From: Pseudeuparius sepicola | Lineage: Eukaryota; Arthropoda; Insecta; Coleoptera; Anthribidae | Direction: 5' to 3' | Length of the DNA stretch: 64,000 bases | Assembly: GCA_963920635.1 (NCBI GenBank) | Contig: OY987308.1 | Span: forward strand, 21,481,096-21,545,095 | Shown here: in pieces, positions 55,490-64,000 of the stretch | Layout: each line of letters opens with the position of its first letter | Numbering within the stretch: the stretch's first letter is position 1 | Notes under the pieces: generated by a model | The model's input: only the letters and a program-made list of their open reading frames with translations | Databases searched by the model: none | Told to the model about the DNA's origin: nothing | Position numbers and translations under genes: made by a program

Positions 55490-56320
55490 TTCTTCTAATC
55501 AAGGATACCTACACTTAAAGACATAAACATGCCTTATAATTTTTTGCCTGTATTGTAGTAGGTACTGATTTCACGAAAAAATAGGATTTCTGCATCGGTT
55601 AGATTATCGAAACAACTCAAAGGTGCGCGCCACTTCAAAAGACCAAACGGCATCCCGCCTTATATGCAGAGACTGTCCCGGTCGAGCGTCAAGCCCAAAT
55701 TTGCTCCTTCCTGGGGTTCTTTATTCAAAAGTTTGTCCCAAAGAAAGTGAAAAAAGAGGTATAAATTTCTAAATTAAAAATTGACTATGCCTTCTTGATT
55801 ATAAAGTGATTTCTATAGTACATTTTCAATTTTGAAAGGCTCGACAGCAGCGACTTATTTATTTCCAGTGTATTTTCTATCGTCCACAAAACACGACGCA
55901 AATCAAATGACCAGGCCCTGGAAAATTCGTTTCCCTTACGACCGAATAACTCCGATAATAAATTTCGGATTTCTTTTGTAAAAAAACAGCTAACTGCAGC
56001 CGTTGGGGTGGCGCAGGGTTATCAAGTAAACGAGAGAAAAACCGAGGAAATAATTACACTCGCCCAGGGCAGCAATGGTAAATTTGCTCCGGGCATGTGG
56101 GCAAGCGAAAACAGGTGATGTGTGGCATCATCAATCTTCGTCTGGGAAAGGGTTGGAACGTAGTTAGATTGGGGGGAAATTGGGGAACATTCTTCAGTTT
56201 ACAAGATGGCAAAAATTTCTAAATTGATTTTTCATCATACCTAAGCGTCCACCAAGCGAATGTCTATCACTTCCAAAATTCTTCAATCAGTCGCATCTTA
56301 GCAAAATCATAGAAAAAAAT
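55490..56320. other. No gene seen; MITE end at 55690-55735
   Basis: 'TTTGCTCCTTCCTGGGGTTC' and 'TTTATTCAAAAG' match the 33352-33681 family. 55850-56160 is GC-richer but noncoding as far as I can tell. Confidence 0.45.
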
Positions 56321-58341
56321 GTCCCTTTAAAGTAAGGGGACCCAGCATTATACTTTCCAAAGTGAGGCCTGTTCTTTACTCATTCTAATGGTATCAGTGA
56401 TGCCAAGTATGCCATTTTATTGGAGAATCTATTAATATAACAGGTGCTTTGATTGTTAATAAAAATTAATAATGGTTTCCATGATTTCTAAAAGTTAGAC
56501 TTGACAATTAAGTGCAGAATGAAATTTATTTTATAGTTGAAATTGATTTCCAGCAATTATTTCCGCGAATTTAAGTAATAAGTATGGTAAGTCGGTGCGG
56601 ATTTTGTTTATTTGAGAATTTGTCGCTATTGCACCTTGTTACCAGGTTCCTCAATCCATTTGTAATATGTACTTGAACCTTCTTCCCATGTTGAATGTAT
56701 CTACCCAAAGAACTTTCACAGATTTCGGGATGGACTAATAAGATTAGGTCTAGTAGTTCTAATGATGGTAGTTTTTCTCGGTGTTAATTATAAAATGTTT
56801 GTAATTTTATTTCTCTCCCAAGGTACCTCACAAACTTAAAATAAACTTGTAGTCCTAGATAAAAACTCTTTAAAAAATGACCTGACTGAAGCTACCTGCT
56901 TAATAATTTAAAATTTAGGAAATACGATTTTTGTTTTGAACTACCTACTTATACGTAAAGCCCAGGATTACTAAAGGTGATACAAGAAAAATCTGGTTGC
57001 AATTATTGGGACTACTACAGGCGGCCGCATTACCCTTAATTGACACATCTAAGTATCTGGAAGTTAAAAAACTTAAAATTTGTGAATTATGATGGGAAAT
57101 ATTTTGCCTCCTATAGAATCTATGGCACTGGCATGTCAAATAAAACCTGATGGCAGTTGGACACTGACGTAAAACATAACCTTGTACCAGCCCTCTTGTG
57201 GGCTCCTTGGAGTCGACAGAAAACAAACTTCCCCCAAGGCTTCACTTTTCCCAGGGACCCTTTAAAGTAAGGGGACCCAGCATTATATTTTCCAAAGTGA
57301 GGCCGTTTCTTTCCTCATTCTAATGGTCTCAATGATGCCAATATTGGAGAATCTATGAATATATCAGGTACTTTGATTGTTAGTAAAAATTGATAATGGT
57401 TTCCATGATTTCTAAAAATTAGACTTGACAATGTTCTGTCAACAAACACAGAATATGGCAACTGTCAAATGAATCAAATTTGTTTTGAATTTGGTTTCCT
57501 GCAATTATTTCCGGGAATTTAAGTAATATAAGGATGGTAAGTCAGTGCCGATTTTGCTTATTTGAGAATTTGTCGCTATTGCACCTTGTTACCAGGTTCC
57601 TAAAACATTTGTAATATATGTAGGTATAATAGGTACGTACTTGAACTTTCTTCCCTTGTTGAATGTGTCTACCCAAAGAACTTTCACAGATTTCGGGATG
57701 GACTAATAAGATTAGGTCTTGTACTTAGTTCTAATCATGTAGTTTTTCTCGGTGCTCATTATAAAATTTTTGTAATTTTATTTCTCTCCCATGGCACCTC
57801 ACAAACGTAAGTAAAATAAACTTATAGTTGTGGATAAATTCTGTTTAAAAAAAGACCTGACTCAAGACACCTGCTTAATAATTTAAAATTTACGAAATAC
57901 CATTTTTGTTTTGAACTACTTACTTATACGTAATGCCCACGTAATGGGAATTGTAGGATTACTAAAGGTGAGACAAGAAAAATCTGGTTGCAATTATTGG
58001 GACTACTGCAGGCGGCCGCATTACCTTTAATTGACTATCTGGAAGTTAGAAAACTTAAAAATTGTGAATTATGATGGGAAATATTTTGCCTCCTTTAGAA
58101 TCTGTGGCACTGGCATGTCACATAAAACTTGATGGCAGTTGGACACTGACATATAACATAACCTTGTACCAGCCCACTTATGTGGTCTCCTTGGAGTAAA
58201 CAGAAAACAAACTTCCCCTCAAGGCTTCACTTTTCCTATGTGATAGACTGTGATATGCTGGGTCCCCTTATTTTAAAGAGTCCCTGACTTTCCCTATGTG
58301 ATAGACTGTGACATGCTGGGTCCCCTTATTTTAAAGAGCCC
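56321..58341. mobile_element. Family E element, copy 3, split by copy 4
   Basis: The left end (GTCCCTTTAAAGTAAGGGG) lacks the CAGG tip. The body runs to 57251, is interrupted by a complete family E element, and resumes at 58287 to the right end near 58341 (TTTTAAAGAGCCCC). Confidence 0.85.
57252..58286. mobile_element. Family E element, copy 4, nested in copy 3
   Basis: Complete: CAGGGACCCTTTAAAGTAAG to ATTTTAAAGAGTCCCTG. The flanking 8-mers are ACTTTTCC (57244-57251) and ACTTTCCC (58287-58294). Confidence 0.9.
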
Positions 58342-58369
58342 CGTTCCCAAGTAAAAGAAAATTGGTTTT

Positions 58370-59110
58370 TCCTAACTGTGACCCCTTCCTCCTAAGCCTT
58401 CTTCATCGGTCCCTAAGACCTTCTGCTCTCCGCTTCACCTTGGCACGAATAAAAATCGTCTAAATTGATTTTTCTCCCTACCAATGTCAACGGTACGGCC
58501 TCCTGCTTCGAAAACGCCGTTTTTGTAATTCCTTTGACGTGGCATCGACCCGCCGGCAGTGGGCCCGGCTCCGATTAAGCGTGGAATGCCCAATTAGTCT
58601 CCGTCTCCCCCCCCCTCTCCCGGTCCCCTCGAAAAACAGCCCTTATTAATTACTCTAAGTAACCGCGAACTGTGAAAACATCATTAAGGACGGCCTTTGG
58701 AGTTTTTCCGCCCGGGGAGCCGGCGGGACGCCTCGAGTGTCCCTTTTCATCAGGGCGCGAACGAGAGAGTGGCAAATAAATAATGAAGCTTTGTGTTACG
58801 TCGGATTTCTTTCCGAGGGCGGACTGCCTCCAGGATCGTTTACTTCGATAAAGGAGGAAGGGGACAGTCGTAAGCGCCGCACACTTTGTCTTAGAGTGTG
58901 GATAAAATATCGCGCGGGATGGAACAGATTGAAACATAGTAGATAGGCTATGGGAGTTCTAGCACACGTTCTCCACTTTAATTCCCCTGTGACAGAAACG
59001 TGGTAAAAACGCGACCAAATTTCGCCGACGCGGAGGGGGGTCTTGCAAAGTCGTTTCAGCCTTATGGAGATTAACATGGAGAACGTGTGCTAACTCACAT
59101 AACCTATATA
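58370..59110. other. GC-rich block, possibly conserved or genic noncoding
   Basis: Markedly richer in G+C, with C runs near 58607. Overlapping frames on both strands (58650-58937, 58796-59077, 58737-58946) all stay open because of composition. No splice-supported exon is visible. Confidence 0.35.
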
Positions 59111-59562
59111 CTAAACATATACAGAGTGGTTCATTTTTAAATGAGCAAACTTGTAACGGGCGATAGATCTTCAAGAAATAACCCCACTTTGTCGCATAAA
59201 CTGTACCTTTTTAAGGCCTTATAAAAAGTTACAGGATGTTAAAAGTTTTAAAAAATATGTACACTTTATTGAATATTTACCAAACTAGTTGAGATATTTA
59301 AGTCAAATTTGGTAGACGTTATAACGGCATGGGTTAGCATACAATCTATTAATATCAAACACTTACGACAATAATCAGTGGCGTAAAAGTGGGTATGTAC
59401 TTAGTACAATTGTTTTTTAGAAAAAAAAAACTAATCACCTTGTATAGTAATAAAATGCATTGATTTTTATGTAGATTTTAATTGTAAATAAAAATGTGCT
59501 CTTGGTAATTTTTCGTATGTGTCATCATGGTTTCATGGCAAATTTGATTTTTTTGGTAATAT

Positions 59563-59880
59563 TTCAGGGTGCTTCTAAAAAATTAACTAAAAAATTTGCT
59601 CGATAGCCACAAAATAGAAAAAAATGTGTTTCTTAATTTAAATAAAGTAAATTTTTCAAATAAACTGACCCCTTCAAGGTTTTCCTTTCCGAGATAAAGA
59701 ACGTAATACATCAATAATGTTATCTTCCCTAAATGTTCTATACCCTGTATCTTCAATCTTAAATTGGTAAGTTTCTTGGAAAATAAGTTACTTTATTTAA
59801 AGTAAGGAACACATTTTTTCTACTTTGAGTCTTACCTATCGGGCAAATTTTTTTGTTAATTTTTCAGAAACAACCTGAAA
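59563..59880. mobile_element. Central palindrome in family F
   Basis: TTTCAGGGTGCTTCTAAAAA and the complement of TTTTTCAGAAACAACCTGAAA (first 20 bases) form the ends, continuing with AATTAACTAAAAAATTTGC. Either a nested MITE or the native pivot of the foldback. Confidence 0.6.
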
Positions 59881-60091
59881 TAATAATACAAAACAAATTT
59901 GCCATAGAATCGTGACACATACGAAAAACTGCCAAGAAAACATTTTTTTTAAATTAAAATCTACACAAAAAAAATCAATACATTTGATTACTAATGACAA
60001 GATGATTTTTTTCTACTTCCCTGCCACTGGTTGTTCAAGGTGTTTGATATTAACAGGTTTTATGCTAACCCATGCCGTTGTAACGAGTACC

Positions 60092-60606
60092 CAGGGACAC
60101 TTTAAAATAAGGGGACCCAGCATTTCACAGTCTATCACATAGGAAAAGTGTAGCCTTGAGGGGAAGTTTGTTTTCTGTAGACTCCAAGGAGACCACATAA
60201 GTGTGTGTGTGTTATATGTCAATGTCCAACTGCCATCATGTTTTATGTGATAGATAGTGCCATAGATTCTAAAGGAGGCAAAAAATTTCCCATCATAATT
60301 CACAATTTTTAAGTTTTCTAACTTCCAGATACTCAGATGTGACAAAGAATTTCAACTATACAATAAATTTGTTTCATTTGACAGTTGCCATATTCTGTAA
60401 TTGTAGACTCAATATTGTCAAGTCTAATTTTCAGAAATCATGGAAACCATTATTAATTTTTTACTAACAATCAATGTACCTGTTATATTCATAGATTCTC
60501 CAATAAAATGGCATACTTGGCATCATTGATACTATTAGAATGAAGAAAGAATAGGCCTCACTATGGAAAGTATAATGCTGGGTCCCCTTATTTTAAAGAG
60601 TCCCTG
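60092..60606. mobile_element. Family E element, copy 5, deleted, nested in family F
   Basis: Both termini are intact (CAGGGACACTTTAAAATAAG; TTTTAAAGAGTCCCTG) but it is only 515 bp. Flanks CGAGTACC and TGTGTACC match at six of eight bases. The frame at 60013-60345 spans the junction and is not a gene. Confidence 0.85.
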
Positions 60607-60800
60607 TGTGTACCAAATTTGATTTACATATCTCAACTAGTTTGCTAATAATCAGTAAACTCCATATATTTTTCTTAAAACTTTTAACACCCTGTAACTT
60701 TTTTATAAGGCCTTAAAAGGATGAAGTTTATACGAGAAAGTGCGGTTATTTTTTGTTGATCTATCACCTGTTTAATTTGTGAACCACCCTGTACACCGAC

Positions 60801-61021
60801 TCAAAGTATAGTTTTATTTTTCTTAAGCAAAGACGAACGAGAAAAATCGAAACAGTCAGGATTGAAAGTGTTTATCGGGAGCCAGTTCACGTCCACATCG
60901 GGGTGATGGTCGATTTTATCATTATTTGTCGAGGGTTTTTTCTTGTTTGATTTCGTTTTCCAACCACACGAGTGTTTACATCGATACATAAACCCTTGAA
61001 AAATCACTTGCTTCTGACAGA
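60801..61021 (-). CDS. Possible terminal exon, unidentified
   Basis: From an acceptor at about 61009 (CGCTCTGTCAG) the frame reads KQVIFQGFMYRCKHSCGWKT, then SNKKKPSTNNDKIDHH and WLPINTFNPDCFDFSRSSLL, to TGA at 60801. The content looks protein-like (Cys pairs, basic run, acidic DVDVN). The acceptor is weak and nothing upstream is identified. The start Met further upstream is not needed. Confidence 0.3.
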
Positions 61022-61079
61022 GCGATATATCTTGACGTTTCCCACCACGGTTACAAAAAAAAAACAACTAAGAAACCAA

Positions 61080-62274
61080 AGACGCTACAGACTTTTTAAT
61101 ATTCCGCATAAATCTTAGATCCCACCGGAAAGCTCTAGCACCCTCCCGAACTTTCAAAGTAAACACTCCGACGGAAACTAGTTTAACCACCTCCACAATG
61201 CCGCGCTCTCAGCGAAATTGGATCGAGCGCACTCCGCGTCTAAAAGTGTTTATTCGAATCGCCTTGGTTTCTTTCCATCCGAAAATTGAATATGTAAAAT
61301 CGAATTTACGCCGTATTATAATAAGGCGAAACTACCGCGAATCCCGCTCCCCCCCCCCCGAGCCCGTGTGTGCGTGCTAGTGGCAGGAGAAGATCGAGGA
61401 GTCCGCAGCGGCGTAGGCGGCTGCGGATTTCTCCGAATCACGTCGATGACGTCACTGCGGCACAGAACCAGCAGCGATTAACTACTTTCACGCGCACGGA
61501 AGCCGGTTGCTTTTCTATTCTTACGGGCATAATTTTCGAAGGTCTATTTAAAAGGGGCCCTTTTTAATGCGGCATTGGCTTTGTTAGGGCGGCGAGGGTA
61601 CGGTAGAGGTGTTTCGAACCGCGCCACACCGCCGTCCCGTGTGTCGCGCGCTACATCAAAGCCCATTCAGAGTCCGCTCGGGTGAGCTTCGATATCGACC
61701 CCGGGGCTCTTCCGAGTGGTCCTCCGGGGTGGCTTGAAAAAATCCTTGCAAACCGAAACCTCCCAAAGGACGAGAAATTTTGCGAAAAAAGCCGGACTCT
61801 TGCTTTAGAAAGGCCCGGGTTGTCTGTGCGAAGAATCCAAGAGTGAGCGATCCCGGTGAAGGGAGGATCCCTTGTAAATCGCGTCGTAGCAACGACATAA
61901 CAACGGCTTGTTTCTGTCATTCTGTGTAGGAAAGTCTTCTAGGCTCGATAGTAGACATTTCTCGCGAAAATACATTACTTATCGCACCGCAGTCGGGAAC
62001 ATGGAAGTCCTATTAGGAAACGTCATTAGTTCGTCAGCTTATTAACTTCTCTTGGGGCCGGCAACTTTGGCCGACTTCACCTTAAGTTTTGCGAGAGAGG
62101 CTCTAAATAGCGCCATGAGACCTGAATGGAAAATCATTAACTTTCTATAATCCCAGTTATTATCTTGAGTAGACGTGGGCCCACCCCTGGCAAGTTTTAA
62201 TGAAAAGATGGCCAGATAACTGCGATCTGTGCGGGGTTTAGCGCTTTTTCAGTAACGCCAATAATAAACGTTTG
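61080..62274. other. GC-rich block with a CRE, possible promoter region
   Basis: Contains TGACGTCA (61447-61454), a perfect CRE, C runs near 61352, and CG-rich words. Several overlapping short frames on both strands are composition effects. It may be the 5' region of an unseen gene. Confidence 0.35.
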
Positions 62275-62282
62275 GGTCTGAG

Positions 62283-63043
62283 CTGGACCGACACTATATT
62301 AAAGACCCGAGCATGACGTCATATTTCATTGTTGTTTACGGACTGGGGTGGCGCCACTCGACGAAAAAAATGGCGACTTATTATAAGTTATAGGGGGGTA
62401 TTCTGTGGTTATTGGTATGTCAGTTACTGACGTTTAAAATGTCCCAAATTTTAAATATCCAGCTTTATTACGATTTGCCTTCTTTTTACGGTAACAAGTT
62501 GTCTTTGCGCCCAGTATTTAGCAGTTTTATCCTATTGACACAGCTTTTATTGGTAGATTTGTTTGTGATAACATGAAATTTCCATGCACATGAAGAAAAT
62601 GGTATGCACACTGCACAGACCATTACCATTAGGTGAATTGCAGAAGAATAAACACATGGGATGAAGAAGAAGCGAAAATTCTAGATTTTATTTTGGACGA
62701 GTATTTTGTAACGTATGCATGAATGAAAATAGAAAATTTTGTTTGTAGCTCCAAAGCGAACCAATAGCCAATGACTTCATTTCAAACCAAAAGGTACCAA
62801 ATACTCTTGATTGCTTTTTAAACTCGCTTTTCATAAGAAAATGTATGGAAATATGCCATGTGAACTTGTCAAATTAGAGGAACATAACAAACAAATATTT
62901 TATTTTGGACATTAAATTCGTTGTAACAGACACATTTGCATGTTTTTATTTTATAAAACATTCTGAAACAATGGTGTTTTAACATTAAACCACCGTGTAA
63001 ATTTGTTTCGTCGTGTGGCGCCAGTTAATATAGTGTTGGTCCA
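62283..63043 (+). mobile_element. Family D element, short complete copy
   Basis: CTGGACCGACACTATATTAA at the left, complement TTAATATAGTGTTGGTCCA at the right, flanked by GGTCTGAG on both sides (62275-62282, 63044-63051), an exact 8-bp duplication as in hAT. It has TGACGTCA near its left end and no transposase. Confidence 0.92.
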
Positions 63044-63051
63044 GGTCTGAG

Positions 63052-64000
63052 AACTGTAAAAACCTGGTTGAGTAGACAATAAAACAGTAAGGGCCTTTAA
63101 GGGGTTCGTAACATGTACCGACTTTGGATGGCGATCCTATAAACGCCGACGCGCCGCTGTTGCATAGTTTTCTCGAGTTTAAAATGTTTAAAGCGTTCTG
63201 CGGTATTAAACCTGACGATGTGTCGTCCTTGAGGGTTGTATTTTCGAGTGCAAACGCTCTAAATCATTCCCCGAACTCGAACGGCGATAGCGCCCGTCAC
63301 GTGTGGCTGAAAAATACGGAGAAATATTATTTCCCCGTAGGCGGCTAAGAATTTTCTCAAATACCGTAGCCAAGATATAATTGAACTCTTAATGCTAACA
63401 TTCTTGAGTTATCCATATGGCATTCCACAACAAATTCCAAACCTAAGCTGCTGAGGGGCAACAACACTCAGACTATCTACCACTATCATTCGATCAGTGC
63501 ATTAAGGGAAACGTCGATTTATTGGCCGGGTTGCGTCATTTCGAAAATTGGACGGCATTCCGGGGCGGTCGCAATAGCCGACGTCTGGCATTATTCTGGC
63601 AAAACGGCGCTGCCGAACTTTCGGCTCCGGGAACATGAACTGGCGTATTATAACGGCGCGGTCCCCGGTCGGGTTGGCGCCGCTCTCAGGGGCGTCTCTG
63701 TCCATTTTAACTCTCAAATATTCAAACGGAAATTTACGAATTTGCCGGAAAAAACGTCATAACCAATTTTCGGAGCCGAACTTTTATAGTTTTTTATTTA
63801 TTTCGAGCCGCTCAGCCGAATAACGCAAGGTAGAATACCGTCGATTTTCGAGGTTTCTTACAAATTGCCCTATTTTATACATTTTACGTCGATATACAGT
63901 GTGACCCACTTAAAAATCAGAAAATTTGTAATTGTCGTCCGATTCGGATCGGTTTTTTTAAACTATACGCCATCAAAAACTCTACTTTAGGGCAAAACGG
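63052..64000. other. GC-moderate DNA, no supported gene
   Basis: Frames at 63124-63348 (plus) and 63502-63717 (minus) are open but unrecognised, without good splice sites. A GTGTGACCCACTT MITE-like end lies near 63899. Confidence 0.4.

Larger units (their letters stand above)
59122..60791. mobile_element. Family F element, full foldback with two nested inserts
   Basis: CAGAGTGGTTCATTTTTAAA at the left, complement ending GTGAACCACCCTG at the right, TA on both sides. The arms match each other and the partial copy at 35433. The centre holds a smaller palindrome (59563-59880) and the right arm carries a family E insertion. Confidence 0.85.

Noticed and set aside
42905..57226. Pair of near-identical 93-97-aa minus frames (42905-43198 and 56945-57226)
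   Set aside because: Both are the same stretch of family E copies; other copies carry frameshifts and stops there.

Overview
This is animal, almost certainly insect, nuclear DNA: about two-thirds A+T, intron-containing genes with GT..AG junctions, and a very dense load of short inverted-repeat transposons. A beetle-like genome is my guess, but no diagnostic marker settles the order. There is no operon structure, tRNA, rRNA or CRISPR array that I can see.

Layout. 1-5900: fragments of two large repeat families (A and C), two small MITEs, hairpin elements and a few plus-strand exon-like stretches, the last ending at 5899. 5926-20148: three consecutive tandem arrays, (GGGA)n, then 55 identical copies of a 20-mer, then about 13 kb of almost unbroken (GTGTT)n. 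20146-30205: a 10-kb element (family A) with near-identical inverted ends of about 1 kb, a 150-bp subterminal tandem repeat, and an interior holding a family C block with a 148-bp tandem repeat, degenerate exons and one frame-consistent two-exon reading frame. The flanks of the array form a rough large-scale palindrome: the blocks at 1-4090 recur inverted at 22050-28010.

30678-35161: the best host gene, on the minus strand, four exons encoding a signal peptide, one Ig domain, a membrane helix and an acidic tail; a 1.1-kb hAT relic sits in its first intron, with its target-site duplication starting 12 bp from the splice donor. 35400-64000: intron-like or intergenic DNA full of nested MITE families (called D, E, F and G here). 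Within it are minus-strand exons that look like the tail of a class A GPCR (51460-51544, then a terminal exon at 49026-49097) and a second phase-compatible terminal exon at 39497-39589 that could be an alternative C-terminus. The seven-helix part is not in the window. A pair of short divergent starts lies at 53332-53657.

The six very long open frames across 5900-20200 come only from stop-free tandem repeats and are not genes. All similarity statements are by eye; no alignment or database search was run.
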